NCBI RefSeq assembly: GCF_017304615.1
Contig: NZ_JAFKLZ010000004.1
Span: 1 to 64,000, forward strand
Length of the DNA: 64,000 bases
Direction: 5' to 3'
DNA from: Sphingomonas sp.
Lineage (GTDB): Bacteria; Pseudomonadota; Alphaproteobacteria; Sphingomonadales; Sphingomonadaceae
Made by a program: the position numbers and the translations under genes. Shown one piece after another: positions 9,051 to 17,932 of the stretch. Below the pieces are notes generated by a model that was not told the origin of the DNA, searched no databases, and saw only the letters and a program-made list of their open reading frames with translations. Position 1 is the stretch's first letter, and the number at the start of each line of letters is the position of its first letter.

Positions 9051-9914
9051 TTACAGGGCTTTGATAAATTCGCGGATGTGCGGGCCGATGTCGGAACGCG
9101 CCAGCGCGACCGAGATGTTCGCCTCGATATACCCGGCCTTGTCCCCGCAATCGTAGCGCTGCCCGTCGAAGGTGAAGCCGTGGAACGGCTGCTTCCCGAT
9201 CAACTGCGCCATGGCGTCGGTCAGCTGGATTTCGCCGCCCGCGCCGCGCACCGGATTGTCGAGGATCTTCATCACTTCTGGCTGAAGGATATAGCGGCCG
9301 GGCGTCATCAGGTTCGACTTGGCGGTGCCGAGCGGCGGCTTCTCGATCACTTCGAGCACTTCGGTCAGTCGCCCATCTACCTTGCCGGGGGTGATGATGC
9401 CGTATTTGTCGGTCTGATCCTTCGGCACTTCGAGCGCGCCGATCAAATTGCCACCGACCTTGTAATAGGCGTCGGCCATCTGCTTGAGGAAACCGGGCTT
9501 TCCGACCATCAGTTCGTCGGGCAGCAGGACAGCGAACGGCTCGTCGCCGACGATGTCGCGGGCGCACCACACAGCGTGGCCAAGGCCGAGCGGCTCCTGC
9601 TGGCGGATATAGACGGGCGACCCCGGCTTCTGGCGGATGCCGTCGATCAGTGCCATCGATTTGCCGCGCGCACGCATCGTCGCTTCGAGTTCGTAGGAGA
9701 CGTCGAAATGATCCTCGAGCGCCGACTTGCCGCGGCCCGTCACGAAGATGATCTGCTCGACCCCCGCCTCCAATGCTTCCTCGACCGCATATTGGATCAG
9801 CGGCTTGTCGACGACGGTCAGCATCTCCTTCGGCATCGCCTTGGTGGCCGGGAGAAATCGCGTACCGAGTCCGGCAACGGGGAAAACGGCCTTGCGGAGG
9901 GGCTTGATGGTCAT
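9051..9914 (-). CDS. galU: UTP-glucose-1-phosphate uridylyltransferase
   Basis: Produces UDP-glucose for polysaccharide and lipopolysaccharide synthesis. The 287-residue protein shows KAVFPVAGLGTRFLPATKAMPKEML at the N-terminus (the GalU nucleotide-binding motif), VDKPLIQYAVEEA, and AVLLPDELM for metal binding. It is likely co-transcribed with rfbA and rfbB. The 72-base region upstream is shared with the divergent wecB and contains an inverted repeat (CCGCCT at 9952 and AGGCGG at 9976) of unknown role. Confidence 0.96.
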   Translation of the reverse strand: MTIKPLRKAVFPVAGLGTRFLPATKAMPKEMLTVVDKPLIQYAVEEALEAGVEQIIFVTGRGKSALEDHFDVSYELEATMRARGKSMALIDGIRQKPGSPVYIRQQEPLGLGHAVWCARDIVGDEPFAVLLPDELMVGKPGFLKQMADAYYKVGGNLIGALEVPKDQTDKYGIITPGKVDGRLTEVLEVIEKPPLGTAKSNLMTPGRYILQPEVMKILDNPVRGAGGEIQLTDAMAQLIGKQPFHGFTFDGQRYDCGDKAGYIEANISVALARSDIGPHIREFIKAL

Positions 9915-9986
9915 TCCTGCTCTCGAAACATTCTCTATGCGGGTTGCTTAGCCGCCTTTTAATGAAGAATGGATTAGGCGGACATC

Positions 9987-11114
9987 ATGGCCGACGCACG
10001 TAAAATCCTTGTCATTTTCGGAACGCGCCCCGAGGCGATCAAACTGTTCCCGGTGATCAACGCGCTAGCGGCGACGCCGGGGCTAAGCGTGCGCACTTGC
10101 GTGACCGCGCAGCATCGCGGGTTGCTCGATCAAGTAATGGCGATAGCGGGACTGACCCCCGACATTGATCTCGACCTGATGGAGCCCGGTCAAACGCTTG
10201 ACCGACTGACCACCAAGCTACTGACCGGTCTGGGCGAGGTGGTGGACGCCGAACGGCCCGACCGCGTGCTGGTCCAGGGCGATACGGCGACGGCGATGGT
10301 GGGGGCGCTGGCGGCTTATTATCGCAAGGTGCCGGTCGGGCATGTGGAGGCGGGACTGCGATCGGGCGACATCTATCAGCCCTGGCCGGAAGAAGTGAAC
10401 CGCCGCATCGTCGCCCCAATCGCCGACCAGCATTACGCGCCGACCGAGACCGCCGCGGCGGCCCTGCGCGCCGAGAATATCGACCCGGCGACCATCCACG
10501 TCACCGGCAACACCGTGATCGACGCACTGCACTGGACCAGCGAGCGAATCACCGCCGATCCGTCGCTCGCCGCCGGGCTCGACCCGATCGCCGAGCGTTT
10601 CGCAGGCAAGCGCGTCATTCTGGTCACCACGCACCGCCGCGAGAATTTCGGCGGCGGGATGGAGAATATCGCCCGCGCCATCGCGCGGATCGCGGCGCGC
10701 GACGACGTGGCGGTGCTGTTCCCGATGCACCCCAATCCCAATGTCGGCAGCGTGATGGACGCGATCCTGGGCGACCGGCCCAATGTCGCGCGGATCGAGC
10801 CGCTCGACTATCCGCATTTCATTCGCGCGCTCGGCCTGTGCCACCTCGCGCTGACCGATTCGGGCGGCGTGCAGGAGGAAGCGCCGGCGCTCGGCAAGCC
10901 GGTGCTGGTGATGCGCGACACGACCGAACGGCCGGAGGGGGTCGCGGCGGGCACGGCCAAGCTGATCGGGACGGACGAGGACCGGATCGCGACGGAAGTC
11001 GACCATCTGCTCGATGACGCCACGGCCTATGCAGCGATGGCGCAGGCGCATAATCCGTTCGGCGACGGCCATGCGGCCGGCCGCATGGCCGCGATCATCA
11101 AGGACAGCCTGTGA
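9987..11114 (+). CDS. wecB: UDP-N-acetylglucosamine 2-epimerase (non-hydrolysing)
   Basis: Interconverts UDP-GlcNAc and UDP-ManNAc. The 375 residues have the GT-B-like fold signatures of the family: FGTRPEAIKLFPVI at the N-terminus, VQGDTATAMVGALAAYY, HVEAGLRSGDIYQPWPEEVNR, TTHRRENFG and TDSGGVQEEAPALGKPVLVMR. It feeds WecC two genes downstream. The TGA overlaps the GTG start of the next gene (GTGA). Confidence 0.96.
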   Translation: MADARKILVIFGTRPEAIKLFPVINALAATPGLSVRTCVTAQHRGLLDQVMAIAGLTPDIDLDLMEPGQTLDRLTTKLLTGLGEVVDAERPDRVLVQGDTATAMVGALAAYYRKVPVGHVEAGLRSGDIYQPWPEEVNRRIVAPIADQHYAPTETAAAALRAENIDPATIHVTGNTVIDALHWTSERITADPSLAAGLDPIAERFAGKRVILVTTHRRENFGGGMENIARAIARIAARDDVAVLFPMHPNPNVGSVMDAILGDRPNVARIEPLDYPHFIRALGLCHLALTDSGGVQEEAPALGKPVLVMRDTTERPEGVAAGTAKLIGTDEDRIATEVDHLLDDATAYAAMAQAHNPFGDGHAAGRMAAIIKDSL

Positions 11115-12106
11115 AGTTCCTCGTCACCGGATCGGCCGGGTTCATCGGCTTCCACGTCGTCAGCCGCTTGCTCCAGGCCGGGCACGAGGTACTCGGGATC
11201 GACAATTTTTCCGAATATTACGACGTCACGCTCAAGGAACGGCGCAACGACATCCTGTCGAACCACGCCGATTTCCGGGTCGCGCGCGTGTCGATCGACG
11301 ACATGGCGGCGTTCGGCGCGGAGTGGGAGGCGTTCCGGCCCGACATCGTGGTCCACCTCGCCGCGCAGGCAGGGGTGCGCTATTCGATCGACCATCCCGA
11401 AAGCTATGTCCAAGCCAACCTGATCGGCACGTTCAACGTGCTTGAGCTCGCGCGCCGGACGCAGCCGAAGCACTTGCTCGCCGCCTCGACCAGCTCGGTG
11501 TACGGTGCCAACACCCAGATGCCGTTCGGCGAAGACCAGAAGGTCGCCACCCCCCTCACCTTTTACGCCGCCACCAAGGCCGCGACCGAGCTGATGGGGC
11601 ACAGCTATGCGCACCTGTTCGGCGTGCCGACGACGTTCTTCCGGTTCTTCACCGTCTATGGTCCCTGGGGACGCCCCGACATGGCGCTGTTCAAGTTCGC
11701 CAGGGCGATCGACCAGGGCACCCCGCTCGATGTCTACAACCGCGGCGAGATGGTGCGCGACTTCACCTATGTCGAGGATCTGGCGGAAGCCGTCATGCGC
11801 CTCGCCGACGCCATACCCGGCAAGGAGCCGGTCGAGGGCGACAGCCTGTCCCCGGTCGCGCCGTGGCGGGTCGTCAATATCGGTCAAGGCGAGCCGGTGA
11901 AGCTGATGGACTATATCGCCGAGATCGAACGCGCGATGGGCAAGCCGGCGATCCTCAACCTGATGCCGATGCAGCAAGGCGACGTTCCGGCGACCGAAGC
12001 ATCCAACGGATTGCTGCGTCGCCTGACTGGCTATGCGCCATCGACGCCAGTGTCGGTCGGCGTCCCCGCCTTCGTCCGCTGGTATCGCGATCATTACGCC
12101 GCCTGA
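11111..12106 (+). CDS. NAD-dependent epimerase, UDP-glucuronate 4-epimerase type
   Basis: Extended SDR of 331 residues. It has the NAD motif TGSAGFIGFHVV at residues 6-17, the ASTSSVYG active-site Ser segment near 125, YAATKAATELM with the Tyr/Lys dyad near 155, and FFTVYGPWGRPDMALFKF, a sequence characteristic of UDP-glucuronate 4-epimerases. A role making UDP-galacturonate is therefore likely, but no UDP-glucose dehydrogenase is present in this window. It overlaps wecB by four bases and starts with GTG. Confidence 0.9.
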   Translation: MKFLVTGSAGFIGFHVVSRLLQAGHEVLGIDNFSEYYDVTLKERRNDILSNHADFRVARVSIDDMAAFGAEWEAFRPDIVVHLAAQAGVRYSIDHPESYVQANLIGTFNVLELARRTQPKHLLAASTSSVYGANTQMPFGEDQKVATPLTFYAATKAATELMGHSYAHLFGVPTTFFRFFTVYGPWGRPDMALFKFARAIDQGTPLDVYNRGEMVRDFTYVEDLAEAVMRLADAIPGKEPVEGDSLSPVAPWRVVNIGQGEPVKLMDYIAEIERAMGKPAILNLMPMQQGDVPATEASNGLLRRLTGYAPSTPVSVGVPAFVRWYRDHYAA

Positions 12107-12156
12107 GGCAAACGTCGTTTCCGAAGTCTTCACCCTTCCCGTGCCATGCGGGCGCC

Positions 12157-13452
12157 ATGCAGCCCGCCACTGAACTAAAGGTCGTCGTTCTCGGTCTTGG
12201 CTATATCGGCCTGCCGACGGCGGCGGTGATCGCTCGGACCGGCGCCAAGGTGCTCGGCATCGACGTCCATCAATCGGTCGTCGACACGATCAACTCAGGC
12301 AAGGTGCATATCGAGGAAGTCGATCTCGACGGCCTGGTCCAGGGCGTCGTCGCGCGCGGCGATCTGCGTGCGTCACTGCAGATTGAGCCAGCCGACGTCT
12401 TCGTCATCGCCGTCCCCACCCCGTTTGCCGACGATCATGCGCCCAATATCGGCTATGTGCTTAAGGCAGCGACCAACATCGCCGTCGTGCTTAAGCCGGG
12501 CGATACCGTGATACTCGAATCGACCTCGCCGGTCGGCACGACCGAGAAGGTTCGCGACCTGCTTGCCGAACTGCGCCCCGACCTCAAGATTCCCGGCAGG
12601 ACCGGCGAACAGGCGGATGTCGCGATCGCGTATTGTCCCGAACGCGTGCTGCCCGGCCGCATCCTGGTCGAGCTGATCGAGAACGACCGCGTCGTCGGCG
12701 GCATCACGCCCCGATGCGCACGCAAGGCGCTGCAGTTCTACCGCCGCTTCGTCCGCGGAGCGTGCGTCACCACCACCGCGCGCGCGGCGGAGATGACCAA
12801 GCTCACCGAAAACGCGTTCCGCGACGTCAACATCGCCTTCGCCAACGAACTGAGCCTGATCGCCGACACGATGGGGGTGGACGTGTGGGAGGTGATTCGC
12901 CTCGCCAACCGCCACCCGCGCGTCAACATCCTTCAGCCCGGCCCCGGCGTCGGCGGGCATTGCATCGCGGTCGATCCGTGGTTCCTCGTCCATGCCGACC
13001 GCGAAAATTCCCCGCTGATCCGCACTGCCCGCGAGGTCAACGACGGTAAGACCGACCATGTCATCGCCAACGCCTCAGCGATGATCGAAGCGATGCCCGG
13101 CGTGGCCGTCGCGTGCCTTGGCCTCGCGTTCAAGGCGAACATCGACGACTTCCGCGAAAGCCCGGCGTTGAAGGTCGCGGTAGCGCTGGCCGACCGGTTC
13201 GGTTCGCAGGTTCGAATCGTCGAACCCTATGCCGCCACCTTGCCGCCCGCCCTCGACGGCACAGGCGCGACCCTGGTCGATATCGACACAGCGATTGCAA
13301 CGTGCGGCGCGATGATTGTGCTGGTAGACCACGACGTGTTCAAATCGGTCCCGCTCGAGGAACGCACCGACAAGGTGGTGTTGGACACCCGGGGTATCTG
13401 GCCGGATCAGCCGAAGGATCGCGCGGTCGCACGGCTCAAGATCGCAAGTTAG
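12157..13452 (+). CDS. wecC: UDP-N-acetyl-D-mannosamine dehydrogenase
   Basis: Oxidises UDP-ManNAc to UDP-ManNAcA using NAD. The 431-residue product belongs to the UDP-sugar 6-dehydrogenase family: GLGYIGLPTA Rossmann motif at about residue 11, ESTSPVGTT, the PERVLPGR motif, the TKLTENAFRDVNIAFANEL helix with catalytic Lys/Asn, the GPGVGGHCIAVDPWF catalytic-Cys motif near 265 and LAFKANIDDFRESPA. The in-frame region upstream is open to 11863 but overlaps the epimerase; the ATG at 12157 gives the family-standard length. The stop overlaps the convergent small gene. Confidence 0.94.
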   Translation: MQPATELKVVVLGLGYIGLPTAAVIARTGAKVLGIDVHQSVVDTINSGKVHIEEVDLDGLVQGVVARGDLRASLQIEPADVFVIAVPTPFADDHAPNIGYVLKAATNIAVVLKPGDTVILESTSPVGTTEKVRDLLAELRPDLKIPGRTGEQADVAIAYCPERVLPGRILVELIENDRVVGGITPRCARKALQFYRRFVRGACVTTTARAAEMTKLTENAFRDVNIAFANELSLIADTMGVDVWEVIRLANRHPRVNILQPGPGVGGHCIAVDPWFLVHADRENSPLIRTAREVNDGKTDHVIANASAMIEAMPGVAVACLGLAFKANIDDFRESPALKVAVALADRFGSQVRIVEPYAATLPPALDGTGATLVDIDTAIATCGAMIVLVDHDVFKSVPLEERTDKVVLDTRGIWPDQPKDRAVARLKIAS

Positions 13453-13745
13453 CGCTTCTTCGTACCATCATCCGCTTTGGCGGTCGGCCGGTCCGAGCGA
13501 TCGGCCTCCGGATCGGCGAAGCGATCTATTCGCGTATACAGTCGGCTGTTGATGCGCGTGTTCAGCCGCCGACTCGTGCGGCGATCGCCCGTCAGCCCGG
13601 CATTGTTGACATCCTGTTCGCGGTCGCCAACCCGGCTGCCTAGCGACTTGCGGGTCTCATCGACGTCCTGGGCGCCCGCGTTCGACGCGATCAACGCAAC
13701 TGCGAACAATGCACCTGCCAGAACCCGCATTTTGAGCCCGATCAT
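13449..13745 (-). CDS. Small secreted protein of unknown function
   Basis: A 98-residue protein with a clear signal peptide (about residues 1-25, ending SNAGAQ) and a short, highly charged, Arg-rich mature region with repeated motifs of the type RLNTRINSRLYTRID, suggesting a helical polyelectrolyte-like tail. I do not recognise a family. It overlaps the upstream gene by ATGA, so it is the last gene of the polysaccharide-export operon; an interaction with the acidic polymer is conceivable but unproven. Confidence 0.72.
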   Translation of the reverse strand: MIGLKMRVLAGALFAVALIASNAGAQDVDETRKSLGSRVGDREQDVNNAGLTGDRRTSRRLNTRINSRLYTRIDRFADPEADRSDRPTAKADDGTKKR

Positions 13746-14938
13746 AGCCTAATCAGTCCTACTGAATCGATTTGCCCGGTCGCGCCCTGAACATCATCGC
13801 TGGAGCGCACGATCAGTGAAAGCAATTGTACGGGACAGTTGCCAGGCACCGTCAATTCCGTCGCATAGGGCTGACCCGCAACCCGCGGCTTGCCGATCTC
13901 GAGGACGCCGATAGCACGACCGTCCGCACATTTGAGTTCCCAATAGGGGCCCTCCCCGACCTCCTGCGACGATTCGGCCACGACGCTCTGCAACCGGATC
14001 TTCCCAGCTGGTGCAAACGTAAACTGCTTCGCTGTTGTTCCCCCGACGGCGGGATAGAGATGATAATCGAGAACGCCGTTGCGCCCGCCCGGAACCAGGC
14101 TTGCATCCATCCCTTCCCCGACGCTCAACTGCCATTCAAACGGCGAGTTCGTCATCTTTGCAGGCTGGAAATCACCGTTCCGGATCAGCGAATTCCTCTC
14201 CGCGGGATGCGTCGCAACATAATAACGCCAGGCGTCGGTCAGCTTGCCGTGGGCGACCATATTGTTGAGAAAGACCGATTCCGTTTCGGACGGGATCGCA
14301 TAGCCGCCGCGACGAAGGTCGAGAAACAGTTGTCCTACCGCCGCATAGTCGGTGCCGTTCGCCGCCAGATAGGCGATCAGCCCAGAACTCCAGAGCGGCC
14401 GGCCCAACAGTACCCGCGTTAATGGCTGGCGAACCTCAGGATTGCCGGATGCCGCGACGAGGATGGGATACAACACGTTGGTCGCCTCATAGCTCGCCCG
14501 CATCGCGGTATCGTAATGAAGCAAGGCGCCATCGATATTACCTTCGCCGACCGCCTTTTCGATCAAATAGAGCTGCGTGGTGAAATCACGACGGGACAGC
14601 TTTTCCGAATAGTCAAACCAGACTCCGCTCGACGTCTCGTCGCCCCTCATCGCGAAAAACAAAGCGCGAGCGACAGTCGCCGAGACGACGGTGGCGTCAC
14701 GAGTCAGCGCCTTTTGCGCGAGCGCGTCGGCAGCCGTACGATCAGCAGGCGTCTTGCCGCTCTGGATAAGCAGGAAAGCGGCCTTGCCGTCGATCCGAGC
14801 GTCGCTCGCCAACGAGCGGGCCTTGATGGGATCGACCCTGGCCAGCGCCGAGGCAGCGTTCCTGGTAATCGCCATGTACCCCGCGGCCATCAGCAGCGCG
14901 GCGGCCAAAAATCTTGGGATGAGCGCGGCGCCCTGCAT
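13742..14938 (-). CDS. Exported polysaccharide-locus protein, unknown function
   Basis: A 398-residue protein with one N-terminal hydrophobic helix (about residues 8-24) acting as signal or anchor. The middle (about 40-240) is helical with TPR-like periodicity (alternating Ala/Leu pairs such as TAADALAQKALTRDATVV), and the C-terminal third is strand-rich (VPGGRNGVLDYHLYPAVGG and following), resembling a carbohydrate-binding jelly roll by eye only. It lies 9 bases after the Wzc-like kinase and overlaps the next gene, so a role in assembly or export of the polymer is a reasonable inference. Confidence 0.75.
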   Translation of the reverse strand: MQGAALIPRFLAAALLMAAGYMAITRNAASALARVDPIKARSLASDARIDGKAAFLLIQSGKTPADRTAADALAQKALTRDATVVSATVARALFFAMRGDETSSGVWFDYSEKLSRRDFTTQLYLIEKAVGEGNIDGALLHYDTAMRASYEATNVLYPILVAASGNPEVRQPLTRVLLGRPLWSSGLIAYLAANGTDYAAVGQLFLDLRRGGYAIPSETESVFLNNMVAHGKLTDAWRYYVATHPAERNSLIRNGDFQPAKMTNSPFEWQLSVGEGMDASLVPGGRNGVLDYHLYPAVGGTTAKQFTFAPAGKIRLQSVVAESSQEVGEGPYWELKCADGRAIGVLEIGKPRVAGQPYATELTVPGNCPVQLLSLIVRSSDDVQGATGQIDSVGLIRL

Positions 14939-14947
14939 GTCGGCGAC

Positions 14948-17173
14948 CTATCGCCCGGTCCGTTCCTTGGCTTCGGCCCGCGCATCGCGGCCGTACCCAT
15001 AGCCATATTCGTAACCGTAGCCGTAGTGTGCCCGCTTCGATTCGAACTTGGTCAACACCCCGCCGATGACATGCGCGTTCGCGCTGGCCAGTCGAGCCAG
15101 GGCCGTACGCACCAGGCTGGTGCGGATGCCATGCGATTCGACGACGTAGACCGCCGCCTCGACGCGGCTGCAGATGAGCGGCGCGTCAGCCAAGCCCATG
15201 ATCGGCGGCGAGTCGATGACGATGTGGTCGAACATATGGCCGAGTTCGCCCACCAGCTTGCCCAACCGCTCGCCGGTGAGCAGTTCGGCAGCGTTCGGCG
15301 GCAACGGCCCGGCCGACATCGCGGCGATCTGCAGATCCGGAATCTGAATCAGCAAGGATGCGATGTCGTCAGAGCCCGCAAGGTAGTTGCTCAGTCCCTT
15401 CACATTGGCGGCGCCGGCAAAGTGGTGGACCGATGGCGACCGCATGTCGCCGTCAACCAGCACGACGCGCCGGCCCGACCGCGACAACATCGTCGCCAGC
15501 GCTAGCGCGGTGGTCGATTTGCCTTCCGCCGGTCGCGTACTGGTCACGGCGAGCGAACGCGGCACGCCATGCTCGGTCGAGAATTGCAGATTGGTCTGCA
15601 CGGCGAGATACGCTTCGACGAGATTGGACTTGCGATCCGACAGCGCCTGGCGAAGGTCGTCGTCCATCGACTTGGGGATCGCGCCGAGCAGCGGAAGTCC
15701 CAGTTCGCGTTCCACTTCCTCCGGATCGGCGATAGCTTCGTCGATCTGCTCCAGCGCGAAGGCCGCCATCGCGCCAAGCGCCAGGCCACCGAGCAGCGAA
15801 AGGAACAGGTTCAGGACAAGACGTGGGCTGGAAGGCTTGGCCGGAACTTCGGCGGAGTCCACGACCGAGACGTTGTTGACACCAACGCCGCCCGCCACGC
15901 CGATTTCCTTGTACCGCTGCAACAGGCCGTCATACAGCTGGCGGTTGGTATCGACCTCTCGCTGGAAGATATTGTACTGAATGCTCCTGCGGCGGAGGTC
16001 GAGCATATCGCCCTTCAGCGCATCGACCTTGCCCTTTAGCTGGTTCTCGCGCGAGAGCGCGGCCTTGTAATCATCGGCAATCGAACTGTCGGCGCGGCCT
16101 TCTTCACGCCCGATGCTCTTGTCCAGCTGGGCGATCTGGGCGGCAATGGCTTTCGCTGCGGGATAACCGGGTTCGAACTGGACCATCAGCCGTTGATATT
16201 CAGCGGCAAGCTCCGCCCGTTTCTGACGGAGCTGGTTGATCGCCTCGTTGCGCAACTGTTCGGCCGAAACCCCGCCGCGCTTCGACTGCTGAAACCGCGC
16301 CTCGGCCTGAATTCGATCCGCCGTTGCTTGGGCAAGCGCGTTGTTGAGTGTCACCAGATCGTCCACGTCGATCGACCGATCGGGCAATCGCGTGCCATCC
16401 GACGCCGTAACACCCGGCAGGTTGATGATCTTTTGCGCGCCGGCATAGGTGACGAGCTGACGTTCGGAGTCTTCCAGTTTGACCCGCAACTGCTCGAGAC
16501 GCCCTTCAAGAAATTTGCGGGCATAAGACGTGGCCTGGTAGCGCCGCTCCAGCGTGATCTGGATGAAGCTGTTTGCCCAGGCATTCGCGACCTTCGCTGA
16601 AAAAGCCGGATCGGCACTCGTGAAGTCGATCTGGACGAGGCGTGACAGCCGGGTCGGCGACACATCCACGTTCCGGAGCAGAACTTCACCTGCCGCGCGT
16701 GCGCGCTCTTCGCGCCCGCTCGCCGGGTAGCGGCCATCCGTCTGTTCGAACGCCGCCCCCTTCTGGGGGACGCCAAACATAGCGAAGAACTTCGGATCAT
16801 CGCCGATCTTCAATTCCGTGGCGATCCGTTCGGCCAGCGTGCGCGACCGCAGCAGCCCGTATTGCGTCTGATAGAATTCCTGATCAGCGACGCTCGCGTC
16901 GCTCTGGACGCCTTGAATGTCTGTGATCTTGTTGGATTCACGCGCAATCTCGACGACCGTGGACGCAGTATATTTTGGCGTCATCAGCAGCGTCGCGATC
17001 AATCCGAGAGCGATGCACCCCGCCACACAGCCGGCCACGACCCAGCGCCAACGCATCGCAACACGAAGATATTGACGCAGGACCGGTATTGCCTGGGCCG
17101 CACCAGTCGCCGGCGCGCGTGGCGTTAGTTCGAACACCTTGATCGGCGGGGTCGGTTTGGAAACTTCGTTCAT
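14948..17173 (-). CDS. Polysaccharide co-polymerase and tyrosine autokinase (GumC/Wzc/ExoP-like)
   Basis: Inner-membrane co-polymerase that sets chain length and partners the outer-membrane export lipoprotein encoded just upstream. The 741-residue protein has a Wzz domain with a first transmembrane helix near residue 40-60, a long coiled-coil periplasmic region (about 190-420), a second helix near 455, and a C-terminal BY-kinase: Walker A TRPAEGKSTTALALA, Walker A' VVLVDGDMRSP and Walker B HIVIDSPPIMGL. It ends in a tyrosine cluster (GYGYEYGYGYG) that would be autophosphorylated. Confidence 0.95.
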   Translation of the reverse strand: MNEVSKPTPPIKVFELTPRAPATGAAQAIPVLRQYLRVAMRWRWVVAGCVAGCIALGLIATLLMTPKYTASTVVEIARESNKITDIQGVQSDASVADQEFYQTQYGLLRSRTLAERIATELKIGDDPKFFAMFGVPQKGAAFEQTDGRYPASGREERARAAGEVLLRNVDVSPTRLSRLVQIDFTSADPAFSAKVANAWANSFIQITLERRYQATSYARKFLEGRLEQLRVKLEDSERQLVTYAGAQKIINLPGVTASDGTRLPDRSIDVDDLVTLNNALAQATADRIQAEARFQQSKRGGVSAEQLRNEAINQLRQKRAELAAEYQRLMVQFEPGYPAAKAIAAQIAQLDKSIGREEGRADSSIADDYKAALSRENQLKGKVDALKGDMLDLRRRSIQYNIFQREVDTNRQLYDGLLQRYKEIGVAGGVGVNNVSVVDSAEVPAKPSSPRLVLNLFLSLLGGLALGAMAAFALEQIDEAIADPEEVERELGLPLLGAIPKSMDDDLRQALSDRKSNLVEAYLAVQTNLQFSTEHGVPRSLAVTSTRPAEGKSTTALALATMLSRSGRRVVLVDGDMRSPSVHHFAGAANVKGLSNYLAGSDDIASLLIQIPDLQIAAMSAGPLPPNAAELLTGERLGKLVGELGHMFDHIVIDSPPIMGLADAPLICSRVEAAVYVVESHGIRTSLVRTALARLASANAHVIGGVLTKFESKRAHYGYGYEYGYGYGRDARAEAKERTGR

Positions 17174-17183
17174 AACTTTACGT

Positions 17184-17909
17184 TCAATTCACAATAGCGA
17201 CGAGAGGCGCCGCGAGCAGCGGGGCCAGTGACACGAAGTCACGGAACAAGCGCCGGGCAGGCGAATCGCCCACGATGATGACGTCGTTCGCAAAAATCGG
17301 CGGATCGCCATAATATCCACGCCGAATAGCGCCGATATTGTAAAGACCGGCCATTCGCTTACCGTCGACTGTCCGCAGGATGACGACATCGTCCAGCTTA
17401 CCGAAGTCCGAAACGCCCTTGGCCGACGCGATGGCCCGCATCAGCGTCATCTGGTTAGTCACCGGGTAAAGGCCGGGCTCGACCACCGCCCCATCCACGG
17501 TGACGACCTGGCTGACTGAGCTCTTGATATTGATCGTGACTTGCGGGTCGCGGACATAACGCCGGCGCAGCACCGCTTCGATCGAGCGCGACAGTTCGTC
17601 GGCGGTCTTGCCGCGCGCGTCGATCGTCCCGACCAGCGGCATCGCGATACGTCCGCTCGCATCGACCTGCATCTCGCGGCTCAAGTCAGGCAAGCCAAAG
17701 ACATCGACGCTGATCGTGTCCAGCGGCCCGATCAGGCTTGGACGATCGGCGACGACGAGGTCGCTGCGCTGGGGCGCTGGCAATTCGCCGGCATCCTTGA
17801 CGACCGTGAGGGACGCCGTGCTCTCTAGACGGTTCCCGCCTGCACAGGCGGACAACGCCAACGCCACAGGCAAAAGTATGGCAGCAACAACGCGCATATA
17901 CGAAATCAT
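17184..17909 (-). CDS. Polysaccharide export lipoprotein (GumB/Wza-like)
   Basis: Outer-membrane translocon component for capsule or exopolysaccharide. The 241 residues start with a lipoprotein signal whose lipobox is LSAC at about residues 19-22, followed by the polysaccharide-export (Poly_export) domain (LIGPLDTISVDVFGLPDLSREMQVDASGRI) and an SLBB domain (VTVDGAVVEPGLYPV). A second in-frame ATG four codons in (17897) is an equally good start and still keeps the signal. Its stop is 10 bases before the kinase gene, giving the usual Wza-Wzc pairing. Confidence 0.93.
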   Translation of the reverse strand: MISYMRVVAAILLPVALALSACAGGNRLESTASLTVVKDAGELPAPQRSDLVVADRPSLIGPLDTISVDVFGLPDLSREMQVDASGRIAMPLVGTIDARGKTADELSRSIEAVLRRRYVRDPQVTINIKSSVSQVVTVDGAVVEPGLYPVTNQMTLMRAIASAKGVSDFGKLDDVVILRTVDGKRMAGLYNIGAIRRGYYGDPPIFANDVIIVGDSPARRLFRDFVSLAPLLAAPLVAIVN

Positions 17910-17932
17910 TCCGGAGAGTTTGATGTGGCGGG

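Noticed and set aside
9952..9981. Inverted repeat CCGCCT...AGGCGG between galU and wecB as an operator or terminator
   Set aside because: Arms of only six bases with 18 bases between and no T run; GC-rich sequence gives such pairs by chance.
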